Assembly: GCA_025200525.1 (NCBI GenBank)
Contig: CM045759.1
Coordinates: 1,736,001-1,800,000 of the forward strand
Direction of reading: 5' to 3'
Length of the DNA stretch: 64,000 nt
Source of the DNA: Camellia lanceoleosa
Lineage: Eukaryota > Streptophyta > Magnoliopsida > Ericales > Theaceae
Both the position numbers and the translations under genes were made by a program. Below the pieces are notes generated by a model. It did not search any database and was not told the origin of the DNA. It saw only the letters and a program-made list of their open reading frames with translations. Positions 35,535 through 48,013 of the stretch are shown here, one piece after another; position 1 is the stretch's first letter; each line of letters opens with the position of its first letter.

Positions 35535-37573
35535 TGTAACGCCTCTAAATTAATTAAATTAAAACATTTCTCATAACCTGATTAATCCGAAATCTTTCCA
35601 AACTAAACAATAACATTAATCTCAAAAGTCCTCTTTTTCCATTGAATTACATATCAGAAATTACAATTTTCATATTCTTGTCTTAGTAATCATACCATTT
35701 ACAAAGTTAAAGAAACTAAAGAATAAAAATAATAATGCCTTAATGGCGTACAAACATCAAGGTAAGGCCTTGTTACAACAAAATAAGCATGCGGTCCCAA
35801 ACACATATGCTCGAAGATTCCACATAACACATGAGCTTTCGTGTCCTAACAAAACAAAAAAGTCCACCTCCTTCTCATAGGGGTGATTGCACATCATCAA
35901 TTCCTGAAATTGTTAGATAGGAATGAGTTTCATACTCAGTAGAATTACTTTTAATAAAGTATCTAATTATTTGAAAATTCATATGGCATTATCACAACCA
36001 AAACATTTTCTTGTTCAAATCATGTTAGGAGTTTAAGCAACAAAACTTAGATATTATAATTTTCATGAAAATCACATTTCAATACTGGAGGGTAAATACA
36101 CCATGAAGTCCCTAAAGAGAGTTCCAATACATACATATACAAGTTTGTAAAGAAACTATCCCCACATTTACCGACTACAATATTGCAAGACGTAGGCACC
36201 CAAAATTATCTGTTTTTCTACTTTTGTCGACTATTATACGGCAGGACCAGTGGACATCCAAAAATATTTTTCCACATTCGTCCAGCGATATGTGTATACA
36301 GGGCAATTCACACCTTCACTCCCCGTGTAGGTACCAACAACACAACTCTTTTAAAAAACCGACTCCCTACCTGGACTCACATGCTATTTACCACCCCCTT
36401 AAACAATCTTTCCAAGATTTTCACAAATTTCAAGAATTTATACATCTATAAGAACAAAGGTAAATATCACCATTCAAATAATTGAACTATTATGGAGACA
36501 TAATCTTCATATTTCCAAAGAAAAATCTCAAAAGTTTTTAATTTCACGAGTCTCAAATCAAAATACATCTCAATCTCATAATTCAATCATAAATTTAAAG
36601 AATTGAAAGTTAATTCCATTTGAGCATGTCATTGTTCAATTTCAAGAATTGGGATTTTCATTAAATTTGGGGCTTTTGCCCCTCCATCATATTAAATGCT
36701 ATTTCTCAACTAAAATCTCCATAATTCATAGCCATTAATATAAATTTTAAGAAAATGTAGAGAAAATTTCATTTTTGAAACAAAACCCAATTTTTGTAAA
36801 CTCAAACATCAATCACAAAACCAATGTCACAATAATACCAATAAACATCCTCAAAATAAAGAGATACAAAATTAAAAGTAATCGCACCTCCAAGATGAAA
36901 GGAAAAAAGCTAGATCAAGAGGATTCTTTCAAGAATCCAAAAATCCAATTGGCCAAAATGTTGATCTTCGCTTGTTCTTCACCTTTGATGCAAGATCCAT
37001 GGTGGATTGTTGGTAAAAAATGGATGAAATCAAGGTTTGAAGGTCAAGGGTTTCGGTATGGAGGAGAGGAGAGAAAAGAGGAAGAAAGAATAAAGATTTT
37101 GGACCAAAAACTCATTTTAAAGTACTTGATATCAAACAGATCGCTCGAGCAGTCAAAGCTTGGCTCGAGCGGTGAAAAGAAGCTCCTAAAATTTCTAGCC
37201 CAAATCGCTTGAGCGGTCAAAAGTTCGCTCGAGCGGACTTGCTTCTAGCACAGATACTCAAATTTCAAATATGCATAACTCTCTCGTTCAGACTCCATTT
37301 TAGGTTGTTCTTGTGTCCAAATCGAAGCCCTGGAAACAAGCTTTCCAATGGATCTAGCCTCATATCCAAATTCAAAATGTGAAAAGAAAAAATGGCAAAA
37401 GAGTGAAGACTATTCATGGGACAATTATTCAAATTAATATTTTTTGGTCCAATCTTACTTTACCATCATGATACCACCTCAATCAATATTCCAAAATGAA
37501 CCAACGAGACTTCAAGTACAATAAATAGAGTGTCAAGAGCGAACCCACTAGTCTAATAAGTATAGGTGTTACA
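35535..37573 (-). repeat. 3' LTR of the LARD element, 2039 bp
   Basis: Plus-strand ends are TGTAACGCC and AGGTGTTACA, so TG...CA. It contains the shared U3 block (37258-37425), the palindrome cluster (37142-37235) and one copy of a segment that is duplicated in the other LTR. An antisense open stretch (36775-37212) runs through the palindromes and is not regarded as a gene. Confidence 0.9.
37142..37235. repeat. CGCTCGAGCG palindrome cluster, LARD left LTR
   Basis: Two doublets, 37142/37162 and 37206/37226, both exactly 20 bases apart. The linkers are GTCAAAGCTT and GTCAAAAGTT. It lies about 340-430 bases into the LTR on the minus strand, just downstream of the shared U3 block. Confidence 0.92.
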
Positions 37574-37721
37574 ATCTCCCCACCTTAAGAAATTTTGTCC
37601 TCGAAATTAAATAGTTCAAGATCTAAAGTAGATAAATCCAAATGAAACATGGATTGAACTAATACCCCCACCAAGTAACCACGAATGACTTCTACTCAAC
37701 AAGAAGTTCCTAGATGATCCG

Positions 37722-37742
37722 CCCCCCTCCCCCCCTTCCCCC
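37722..37742 (-). other. G-run, possible G-quadruplex or extra polypurine tract
   Basis: On the minus strand three long G runs (5, 7 and 6) are separated by AA and A, about 150 bases upstream of the 3' LTR. The runs are long enough to supply four G-triplets. It could fold as a quadruplex in the RNA or act as a second polypurine tract; both are inference. Confidence 0.6.
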
Positions 37743-40700
37743 AACGCAAAAGATTTCGCGTGATGAACAAGAAACAAGCCCTACGAAAGAAGATAAGGCA
37801 ACCTAATGATATAAGGGGGAGAACAGTTCCTAATGAAATTACAATCACCATTCTAGAATCTAGTTCAAAATCTAAGGTTAACTCTCATATTTTCAAGTTC
37901 CAAATTAATATTCAAACCCACCCCATATGATACGAATAACAACACTCAAGTGGTGAGCCTTTCCTTTAACTCATGCACAAGGATTATCAAGGCCCACTTA
38001 ACCCAAATAAACGACTCCCATTACGTTCGGGTCCCCATTTAACAAGATTAAACAAAATGGTCACGAGTACCTCTAACAAGCCACAAGAACTTATCGATTC
38101 CACGAAACTAAAGGTTAAAGGTAAAGGTCTCACTAACATACCCTATAGTACTCCTGCCTCAAACAAATCAAACTCAAGGGGATAACACTTGGTTATCTAA
38201 CAACCTAAAATTTTAGAAAGATAAACTCTCACATCATATTCACACCCCCAAGAAACAATTACCGGTCGCTCGGCAACCAAATTTTTAACGATTATCTCAC
38301 ACTACTACACAAGTCCTCAGTCCCTTTTGATGAGAAGAAAATATTCAAATAAGCGTTCCATTCACCAATCATGACCTTCGACAAACACAACCCAATAAAA
38401 CCAAAGTACCACGAATTACAGTCTTATAACACAACTAGTATTCTATGCCCACACATTTATTCAATTGCGTTTTTGAAATACTTAAGAACCAAAGACACCA
38501 GAAAATAATATTTCCAGACTTGAAATTAAAAAAATATTATTCTTGGTAGAAAACTTTATATACATATATATATATATATATATTAGATGTGTACAAGTGA
38601 TTTGTAAAAGTGAAAAGTTTGAAAAATAAATATATTTATTTATCTATTTACTTTGAAGTAATTATGGGTTATACACATCATAAAACTCTATACGCTCCTT
38701 TTTATGACTATTTCTCCTTCACTCACGAGTTCATCCATAATGATAAATTCTCAATTTTGGCAAAAACAAGGTTGTGCTCAATGGGAGAACTCCGTTCTCA
38801 ACTATTTTCTCAAACATATTTCAACCGGTGACTTTCAAACACCACCCAAGCAATGATCCCATCACTATAGTGATGCCACAATCCATTTATAATTATTCAA
38901 GCAATAACCACACATAACAACCACTATAATAAGGTTAAATAAAACAAACGAATAGACTAAACATCACAAGTTTGGGAAGTCACATCCCATTTATGACCAC
39001 TACTACAATCCATCAATTACTCATTATTCATTTTAGGTTTGCATCACAATTTTCACAATTAATCCCATTTTGAGGATCATACACAATCCACTAGAAACTA
39101 TTACCAAGCAATTGTCACGACTTGTCACTCCCTTGAGTGACACACACACACTCACCAAACAATCAATTTCCATTCACATACCTCATTTTTAAAATTTAGA
39201 TAAGTTCTGAGGTGATTCCCGATCAACCTATCCTAATGCTATGACAATAATTAACACACTACCTAAGGAAACCTTCCATACTTTCATCATCTACCTATGC
39301 TCGCACAACATACTACATTTCTTGAAATCAAAGCCATGACACTAATTTTGAAGATGTAACACGACTTTACACCACACTAAGATTATGCTGTCCCACAAAA
39401 TCAAACCTGAATTCAATACCTTTTGATAACATGAACTTACTAAATGACAAATATTCACATCGTTAATAAATAAATTAATCTCATATTGCAATAAAATCTC
39501 TCAAAACAAAATTCATTATACATCTCTCACCAAGATAATACTACTCCTCTAATACAAAATCCTAACAAAATCATATTTTCAGTACTTCAATCCAATCACT
39601 ACTAAAGCTGCTCCATCCTTGAAAAATAATTTAACTCAGGAAGTCATTCACCATAGCTTACCAAATGAACATAAAATCTAAGTCTCCTAACTGCTCAGGG
39701 TACAAAACAATAACACCAACTACCACATTAAACCCACCACAAAAGCCTACACAACTCAAGACACAAGGTTATACCCACAAATGCTCATAGTGGTAGTTAT
39801 TTTGATATCTCCTCCGAAGTCTCTAATTAGTTCACTTGTACTCAAACTCTAAAGTTACTACCACAAGCTATAATGCCACTTATTCACCCGAAGAGATTTT
39901 CTCTATCAATAACAATCATTCCAAAACAATCTCCAATCACGTAACAAAAGTACTTCGTACCAATTTATTTCCTGACGAGGAGTCTGCCGAATAACTTCTT
40001 ATAAGATGATACCATCACAAAACAGCATGGAATAAAATTTAAATAATGAATCACCTTCTATTAGGCAAAACTAAATATCTTTTAATTAGGAAAATCACTT
40101 ACCACTCAAGGTCAAATACATGCAAATTAAACCCAATAATAATATTAGATCAACATACCAACAACAGAAATTCTCACCACTCTTATAACAAAATGAAGGA
40201 TCAATATAAAGGGTTCACAACTCTTATACCAAAGATACAAACAACTAAAGGACAAGGGATACAAAATAAATCTACATTTTAGTTATCTGAACCGCACCAT
40301 CACAACACACATCAAACTTAACCCAACACAATCATGTGTACTCTCAATTTACATAATTTTTGACATATAGCTAAGGGTAACTACAAAAACTAACATTAAT
40401 CTCTCACGGTGGATCAAGCATAAATTTCTATAAAAATACTCAAATCACAGTCATGTCAACCATCTCAAGGTACCTAATCATAATCTTCATAAAATCACAA
40501 CAATCTCACAGGATCATTTCAAAAATTTCTCTAAGGAAATTTGTTTGCTAATACCATTCCCAAGACACCAATCACATCATATCCCTAAACATTCGTAAAT
40601 TGCACTTGAGTACATCAATGACCAACTCTGAGAGAATTGACTCCACTAAACTTGAAAACATTCAAAACTTGGTTACACATCCCAAAATGTCTACTCACAA

Positions 40701-41729
40701 GCCACCATTTTCAATACTAGAAATTCCACCAAATGGCGCAATCCCAATTAATCTATTCCAAAATTCTTTACCTAATTCATTCACTTATGATTTACAACAA
40801 AATTCTGAATAAAACAAACTCTCTAAGAAACACGTCCCTTACTACACTACAATTTGTAACATGTCAAGACTACGCTCATTCCCCATATACGTACCAAAAT
40901 ATTTGGCGTAAGGCCAAACATTAACCTCACAAGTGATCAATCAAGCAAGTAAATCAACCTTACTATAAGTAACTTCGGCTATTCCAAGAAAATTTGCACT
41001 TTAAAATATTTCCTTTTACGACACTCTGATCATCATATAGGTCTTAACCAATCCATACTACTATAACAAGTTTAATTTCTAACTTACTCTAGTTCCAAGG
41101 TTCTTCATCTAGCCCACTTCCACAGTTTGATATAAGACTTTAGAAGTAGTCACTCCTGACAAACCATTTACTATGCATCATAGTCTTTACCATTTAAAGA
41201 TTACACTTACACCCATAATTCTACAAAATCATTTAGCTTATGATTCAACACCAATTCTAAAACCACTTGACCCATCTATCCATCCCCATTAGTCTATCCT
41301 ATAATTTTTCCTAGAGAGAGACATTTTCAAGGTAGAGACAAGATTAACTCACAGTTTAATACTCCACACAAGTTCCCATATGTTGCACGCGAGTTAAACA
41401 TACACCTATACATATATCTATACCACATAAGGCAAACCAAGTAAGCACATAGTCACATAGAGCTCATACGAGCTACTCTCCTAAGATACTGACTAGTCCC
41501 TAACGCTCATGGACCTCCAAGTGGAAAAAGTATTGATCAGGTGCCTTTCCAAAAAAATTTCAATGAATGCAATGGATGCTAATCATATCCTAGAAGCTTA
41601 ACCCCATACCCATATAGCCATAAAAACACACACAAAGCATGCAAAGCACATAAGCGCTCCATCCTAGCCTACTAAACCTATCGTGACCAATGTCACTTCT
41701 CACGAGCCCAAGGTGTTTAAACTTGGTTA

Positions 41730-41741
41730 GCTCTGATACCA
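41730..41741 (-). other. primer-binding site of the LARD element (initiator tRNA-Met)
   Basis: On the minus strand TGGTATCAGAGC lies three bases after the end of the right LTR. It is a perfect match to the standard plant site. Confidence 0.92.
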
Positions 41742-42216
41742 ATTTGTAATGCATCCAAATTAATTAAATTAAAACATTTCTCATAACTTGATTAATTCGA
41801 AATCTTTCCAAACCAAACAATAACATTAATCTCAAAAGTCCTCTTTTCCATTGAATTACATATCAAATATTACAATTTTCATATTCATGTCTTAGTAATA
41901 ATAACATTTACATAGTTCAAGAAACTAAAGAATAAAAATAATAATGCCTTAATGGCGTACAAAAATCAAGGCAAGGCCTTGTTACAATGAAATGGACATG
42001 CAGTCCCAAACGAAACAAAGAAGTCCACTCCTCTCATGGGGGTGATTGCACATCATCAGTTCTTGAAATTGTTAGATAGGAAGAGCTAGATGCCTGATAG
42101 AAATACTTTTAACAAAGTATCTAATTATTTGAAAATTCATATGGCATTATCACAATCTAAACATTTTCTTGTTCAACTCATGTTAGGAGTTTAAGCAACA
42201 AACTTAGATATTATAA

Positions 42217-42510
42217 TTTTCATAAAAAATCACATTTCAACACCGGAGGGTAAATACACCATGAAGTCCTTAAAAAGAGTCCTAATACATACATATACAA
42301 GTTTGTAAAGAAACTATCCCCACATTTACCAACTACAATACTGCAAGACGTGGGCAACCAAAATTTTCATGAAAATCACATTTCAACACCGGGGGGTAAA
42401 TACACACCATGAAGTCCCTAAAGAGAGTCCTAATACATACATATACAAGTTTGTAAAGAAACTATCCCCACATTTACCAACTATACGACAGGATGTGGGC
42501 ACCCAAAATT
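42217..42510. repeat. tandem duplication of about 146 bp in the LARD right LTR
   Basis: The segment with 'CACATTTCAACACCGG' and 'AAACTATCCCCACATTTACC' occurs twice in a row here but once in the left LTR (36060-36215). Confidence 0.85.
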
Positions 42511-43429
42511 ATCCATTTTTTCACTTTTGCTGAATATTATATAGCAGGACCAGTGGACACCCAAAAATATTTTCCCACATTCATCCGGCAATATGCGCAG
42601 GCACGGCAATTGAGCACCTTGACTCCCCATGCGAATACTAACAATACATAACTTTTCAAAAATTGACTCCCTACCCGGACTCCCATGCTATTTACCACCC
42701 TCTTAAACAATCTTTCCAAGAATTTATACATCCATGAAAATAAAAGTAAATATCACCATTCAAATAATTGAACTATTATGGAGACATAATCTTCATATTT
42801 CCAAAGAAAAATCTCAAAAGTTTTCAATTTCATGAGTTTCAAATCAAAATACATCTCAATCTCATAATTCAATCATAAATTTAAAGAATTGAAAGTTAAT
42901 TCAATTTGAGCATATCATTGTTCAATTTCAAGAATTAGGGTTTTCAGTAAATTTGGGGCTTTTGCCCTTCCATCATATTAAATGCTATCTCTTAACTAAA
43001 ATCTCCATAATCCATAGCAATTAATATAAATTTTAAGAAAATGTAGAGAAAATTTCATTTTTGAAACAAAACCCAATTTTTGTAAACTCAAACATCAATC
43101 ACAAAACCAATGTCACAATAATACCAATAAACATCCTCAAAGTTAAAAGATACAAAGTTGAAAGTAATCTTATATCCAAGATGAAAGGAGTGAAGCTAGA
43201 TCAAGAGGATTCTTTTGAAAATCCAAAAATCCAATCGGTCAAAATGTTGATATTCATTTGTTATTCACCTTTGATGCAAGATCCATGGTGGATTGTTGGT
43301 GAAAAATGGATGAAATCAAGGTTTGGAGGTCAAGGGTTTCGGGTATGGAGGAGAGGGAGAGAAGAGATGAAGAAAGAATAAAAATTTTGGGCCAAAAACT
43401 CATTTTAAAGTACCTGATATCGAACAGAT

Positions 43430-43528
43430 CGCTCGAGCAGTCAAAGCTTGGCTCGAGCGGTGAAAGAAGCTCCCAAAATCTTTGAAATTCGCACAGACCA
43501 CTTGAGCGGTCAAAAGTTCGCTTGTGTG
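43430..43528. repeat. CGCTCGAGCG palindrome cluster, LARD right LTR
   Basis: Doublets 43430/43450 and 43499/43519, each 20 bases apart. The second has decayed to CACTTGAGCG and CGCTTGTGTG, yet the 10-base linker GTCAAAAGTT is unchanged. Confidence 0.88.
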
Positions 43529-43975
43529 GACTTGCTTCCAACACAAATACTCAAATTTCAAGCGGGCATAACTCTCACGTCTGGGGTCGTTCTTGTGTCC
43601 AAATCGAAACCCCGAAAAACAAGATTTCCAACGGTTCTAGCTCATATCCAAATTCAAAGTGTGAAAAAAGAAAAGGGCAAAAGTGTGAAGACTACTCATG
43701 GGACAATTATCTGAATCAATACTTTTGGTCCAATCTTACTTTACCATCATTATGGTAACATAATTTAAGGGTTTAATATAAAACTCCAAGAATTTAATTT
43801 TGAACTAATTAAAATACAACACATAATGACATTTAATATTTTCGTTATTAAAAAAATTAAAAATTAAACAAAAATTTGAGCTGAGAGTTTGAACGTTAAA
43901 GAAACCCTATTAACATCTACTGTGTATGAGAATAATGAATTTTGATATGTACATTGAGTAGTAATGGCAATGGTG

Positions 43976-44015
<40 letters not shown>

Positions 44016-44050
44016 ACATGTTACGAAATTATATATATATATATATATAA
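43976..44050. repeat. A39 homopolymer followed by (AT)n
   Basis: 39 uninterrupted A bases (43976-44014), then a short unique piece and about 20 bases of AT dinucleotides. It could be a retroposon tail, but no LINE or SINE body was recognised upstream. Confidence 0.9.
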
Positions 44051-44090
44051 ATTATTTTATGCTTTATGGTGAAGAATTTAAAATATTTTA

Positions 44091-44436
44091 GGGTAAATTA
44101 CAAATACACCTCCTGAGGTTTGCTTAAAATACGAATTGCCTCCTGTGGTTTAGAAAATTACAAATACCTCCATGTCATAATTTTTTATTTAACAGAATTA
44201 ATTAAAAATGTAAAATTTCTAACTGTTCACCTATACAATAATAAAATTATCTAAATTATTAATTGAAATAAAATTTTAACATTATTAAAAACTGTTAATT
44301 AATTTGATGATTTATTAATAAAAAGACCTATTTGTTATGAAATTAGAAACCTTAGAGGGCATACTGTAATTTCTAGAATCACAGGGGATAATTTATAATT
44401 TAAGTAAATCTCAAGGGGTTTGTTTGTAATTTACCC
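44091..44436. mobile_element. Mutator-type MITE, 346 bp, 9 bp TSD AATATTTTA
   Basis: Terminal inverted repeats start GGGTAAATTACAAA on both strands and extend imperfectly for about 60 bases, with 'CTCCTGAGGTTT' at the left and its counterpart 'CCCCTTGAGATTT' at the right. A perfect 9 bp duplication AATATTTTA flanks it (44082-44090 and 44437-44445). The 9 bp duplication is diagnostic of Mutator-like transposases. No coding capacity. Confidence 0.92.
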
Positions 44437-44445
44437 AATATTTTA

Positions 44446-45260
44446 ATGAAAAATATTTTATGACGAAATATTTTTGAGCGTGTGATTTATTAATTATTTT
44501 TTCTTAATTAAAAATTCCTTCTTTATTTGATGGTAAGGAATGAATGATTTTAGAAATAAAAAATACAATCTTTGTTTAAAAAAAATTCTTAGTGTGTGAT
44601 TTATTAATTATTTTTTTTAAAAGAAAAAATTAAGAAATTTGGATTGAGTACTTAGAGCTCTTTTAGAGCTTCTCACTAAAAGCTCCATTTTACTTATATA
44701 ATATATAGATGTTGTACTATTTTATTGAGTGAGATTTTGAATTCAACTCTTAAATTTGGCCATTTTGCTTATATAATTTATAGATGTTGTACTATTTTGT
44801 TGGGTGAGATTTCAGATTTAACTCTTAATTTTGACTTTATGGTGATTGACTTTCTACCTATTGTTGAACTAGTCATCCGTTTAATGTGATACTTTTTCAT
44901 ATTTATAATTACATGTGATAACCATAAATCCAATTATATAGTTCAATTATCATATATAAATTTATTATTGATTAATGTTATTACTTGTCAATGATGACAC
45001 AGAATTACTCTTCTATTAATGAATGATCTCTATTATATCATCCAATAATTATAAATAAAAAATTACGTCAATAATTGTAATGATATTTTTTTAATTTAAA
45101 ATAATAATATATTTGACATAACTATTTTACAAGAAGATAATATAATGGAGAAATTGTATGTAATGTAGAAAATTTGGATCCGTGAAGGAAAATGTGAGGA
45201 ATTTTCGTAGTTAGTAGATTAGTTTAAGAGGGTGAAAAATAAAAAGAAATAAACTAATTA
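44446..45260. other. AT-rich stretch with a 75 bp tandem duplication
   Basis: 44690-44840 contains two copies of a segment with 'TAGATGTTGTACTATTTT', spaced about 76 bases. The rest shows no recognisable feature. Confidence 0.65.
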
Positions 45261-45529
45261 AGGGTTATTTACACGAACACTCCATAAATTATTGAAAGTA
45301 TCACTATGATCTCCTAAATGATAAAAAAATGCAAATGGATTTCCTATATTATAAAAACATATAAATTGAACCCTCCTAAAGAAAGTGGTCAAAATGAAAC
45401 ACACCAATAGTTTAGGAAGAAAAGTAATATTTATCAGTAGTTTAAGAGATCTATTTGTATGGTCTTATAGTTTAGAGGGTCAAAGTGATATTTTTAAAAA
45501 ATTTAAGGCCTTTCTGTGTAAATAATCCT
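45261..45529. mobile_element. MITE, about 269 bp, terminal inverted repeats AGGGTTATTTACAC
   Basis: AGGGTTATTTACAC at the left matches AGGATTATTTACAC read inward from the right. The next 60 bases of each side also pair loosely (for example 'TATCACTATGATCTCCTAAA' against 'TATCACTTTGACCCTCTAAA'). AAACTAA lies on both outer sides (45251-45257 and 45530-45536) but not flush at both ends, so the duplication is uncertain. Confidence 0.7.
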
Positions 45530-45536
45530 AAACTAA

Positions 45537-46689
45537 AACCAAACATGCAAATAAATCATTTACAGCTCCCAAAGGCCCAAGAAAACACAAAGACTAACCC
45601 AAACACGCACACAAGCCCAATGGGCAAACACTAAATACAGATTGAAAGAGAATACACAAAAATAAACCCATGACATTATCTCCAACCGAAGATTTGACTA
45701 GCAAAACCTAAAGATACAAATTCAAAAGTAAAAATGACGACATTCTCAAAACTTGTCTTAAAATAATAATAATAAATCAAGTGGCCCAGTGCCATATCAA
45801 AAATCTTGGCCAAACTTACCGCAAGTTACAATGTACTCTTACTTATTAGATCGTGTTTTAACATGTACATATCTCAAGATTTCTACATAATCTAATGATA
45901 GAGAATGCATCGAGTCAGAAATAGAAGAATTCAAAAGCAGAGAAGACAGTATGGTAGCATGGCAGCTTGCAAAATCCAAATGAATCACTATTAAGCCCGA
46001 GGTTTTAAAATATTTTAAAAACAATTCAAATGTGACTAGTGATAATCCAAAACATATATGCGTGCATAAAAAATATCAGGATATTCAAGTGGATACCCAC
46101 AAATATATGGTGCCACTCCTGGTTTGATCTAATAATCATACCTTTTCAGGTTTTATTTCTAATGGATCAACATACATTTTTTACTATTTATTCTCAGTTC
46201 GTTAAAAACCCTCTTCTAAAATAATCCATGTTTGGCACTCACTTCATAAATTATATGATGTCAATGAAAGGCCTACCATATTTAACTACACCTTGGTGTC
46301 AACTTGCTTTTGTTTTTATACTTCTGTATTTTGCATTCCATTTGTTTACTCTTCCGTTCCAATAATGTCGGCTTAGACAATCTTAACAAATTATACACCA
46401 ATCATGACCGCGCATAAAGTTCATGCTGTGGGTGTACCTCGAATTTCACTCGAATTGTGCTTAAAACCAATTGGCAACCCGCATGACCCAACAACATTTG
46501 TTCTGAATTGGCATTAGTATTTTGTGTGTTTCGACCTGGTTTGGTAGTATTCATATCATTCATTGCACATATGTTGTTAGGTTTTTGTAATTGACAATCC
46601 CATTTGACAAAATTTCTTTTTAGTTATAATTTTGTTCGCTCTTTTATTTCAGTAAGGCTGTGAGTGTTTAAATGCGAATCCAATCTGAA
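45537..46689. other. unassigned sequence, no gene seen
   Basis: No frame over about 60 codons resembles a known protein, and no LTR or inverted-repeat structure was found. Confidence 0.5.
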
Positions 46690-47335
46690 TTGTGCATATG
46701 TATATGAGTTTGTACTAACATTCCGTATCTTGAACATTCATTGTTTGCCACTTATTGAATATGTACGAGGATCGAGCTGCTTGGTCAGCTCGCAGGGGTC
46801 TAGGGGGTAGCACCCAAGTGGAGACAAGGAGCAGCGCCCCTATAGCCAAAGTTGTTTGATCGCTCGAGTGGTCATTTGTGCGCTTAGCGATGATGTGGTT
46901 CATCCAGTATCTCTACCTGTGCTCTGAACTTCTGAGAAAGATGTTTCACTGCTTGAGCGGTGGATATTGCGCTCGAGTGTTGGCTTATATGTTTTGCACC
47001 GCCTTTAGTTGCACTACTCGAGCGGTAAAGTGGTGGCTCAAGCAATCTTCACGACTATGTTTAGTATAAAGTGCACCATTTATTATTTTTAGGATTGAAC
47101 CTATCTAGATTCTCAGAGAGGAGTAAAAAAAGTATTCTATATTGGAAGATTGTTTATATGAGTTTCCTTGATGTATAAAAAGTGATCGATTGATCAATGA
47201 ATTACATAGTGTCAAACATCAAGGGTTGTTTTCATTCTTTCATTCACATAAAGAGAAAGGTATTCTTCAGTAAATTCAGGAGAACTTGAGCCTGAATTTT
47301 TGTTAGATTCCAAAGTGGCTCATTGTCATAGATTC
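46690..47335 (+). mobile_element. LTR-like fragment with palindrome doublets
   Basis: A GC-rich phrase 'GGGGTCTAGGGGGTAGC' (about 46796) is followed by six CGCTCGAGCG-type words (46861-47044), then a TATAAAAAG-like box (about 47174) and 'TCAATGAATTACA', resembling the promoter half of an LTR in plus orientation. It is not alignable by eye to the Tekay or LARD LTRs apart from the palindromes. No ends or duplication were found. Confidence 0.5.
46861..47044. repeat. CGCTCGAGCG palindrome cluster
   Basis: Three doublets, 46861/46881, 46950/46970 and 47015/47035, all 20 bases apart. The second word of the first doublet has lost one base (CGCTTAGCG). Confidence 0.88.
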
Positions 47336-47384
47336 GACATCGGCGTTGTCGATTCAACATTAGAAAAATTAGTTCCATGGTGAA

Positions 47385-47655
47385 GAACGTGGTGGAAGAG
47401 ACACATTTGGTTTGATTCAATTTGGGTTTGAATTAGCTAGGTAATTGAGGGTACTCATATGTGATTTTTTTTTTTGTCTTCTTAGTGGAGTATTTTGTGG
47501 TTTTGGTCTGTGATTTTTTTATTATAATTAGAGGTGCTCCAATTGTAATTTTTTTCACGTTAAATAGTTGTGGCAGTTTATTGTTGATTGTTTGATTGAG
47601 ATTGATATTCACAGTTTAAAATTAAAATATAATTATGAATCAATATCTCAAAGTT
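47385..47655 (+). repeat. 0.27 kb repeat, first copy
   Basis: Shares ordered sequence with 50352-50642, for example 'GCTAGGTAATTGAGGGTAC', 'TTTGTCTTCTTA', 'TTTTTTTCACGTTAAAT' and 'AATCAATATCTC', at roughly 80 percent by eye and in the same orientation. Confidence 0.8.
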
Positions 47656-47778
47656 TTTTAGATTTTTCATATGTAAATTTGAATAGGTATTTGTATTTGT
47701 ATTTTGAGTCATTATATTTTCTACATTTATTGTGATATTTCTCTACTATTAATGGAAGTAGACGGTTCATTTAGCCTC

Positions 47779-48013
47779 CGTTTGGAAAGTGGGTTAACTT
47801 TTTGGCTTTTTGACTTTTTTGACTATTTTAACTTAGGCTAAAAAGTTTGGTTTGGGAAGGGCTTTTTGGCTTTTTAACTTTTTTGACTTTTTTTATGAGA
47901 GAAGAGTGTAATGATTATGGGTTAAATGTAATGTTTTGTTTGTTGTGACTAAAATAACTTATTTTATCTTTTGTGACTATTTTAATCATAAACCAATTTG
48001 TCAAACAACACTT
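47779..48013. mobile_element. possible hAT-type MITE
   Basis: A T-rich segment begins CTCCGTTTGGAAAGT and ends ATTTGTCAAACAACAC, weakly inverted ends of the kind seen in plant hAT MITEs. No convincing duplication was found. Confidence 0.35.

Larger units (their letters stand above)
37574..41744 (-). other. internal region of the LARD element, no coding potential seen
   Basis: About 4.2 kb of AT- and C-rich (on plus) sequence without any minus-strand frame of note. None of the usual gag, protease, RT, RNase H or integrase motifs was recognised. It holds the C-run at 37722, a (TA)n tract at 38566-38583 and the primer site at its right end. Confidence 0.75.
35535..43752 (-). mobile_element. non-coding LTR retrotransposon (LARD type), about 8.2 kb
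   Basis: Two related LTRs of about 2.0 kb (35535-37573 and 41745-43752) flank 4.17 kb that encodes nothing recognisable. The minus strand has an initiator-Met primer site next to the right LTR and GGTGGGGAGAT before the left LTR, preceded by 'CGAGGACAAAATTTC', as at the end of chromovirus pol. So it is built like a chromovirus but has no gag or pol, and would need an autonomous partner. The right LTR lacks about 110 terminal bases, so no TSD can be confirmed (left flank TTAGG). Confidence 0.85.
41745..43752 (-). repeat. 5' LTR of the LARD element, truncated at its outer end
   Basis: On the plus strand it starts TGTAATGCATCC and follows the left LTR to about 43752 ('TTTACCATCATTATGG'), then similarity ends. 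The counterpart of 37464-37573 is missing. Compared with the left LTR it has an extra tandem duplication (42217-42510) and lost pieces, so it has decayed independently. Confidence 0.85.

Noticed and set aside
36775..37212. Open frame of 145 codons, with a shorter counterpart at 43061-43381
   Set aside because: It recurs only because it lies in both LARD LTRs, on the antisense strand, and it runs through the palindrome cluster. Shared descent explains it.
19743..41741. tRNA-like matches at 19743, 27791 and 41730
   Set aside because: Only 12-15 bases complementary to the tRNA 3' end are present, next to LTRs. They are primer sites, not tRNA genes.
43976..44014. A39 tract as a poly(A) tail of a LINE or processed gene
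   Set aside because: No coding sequence, LINE motif or target duplication was found around it. Left as a simple homopolymer.
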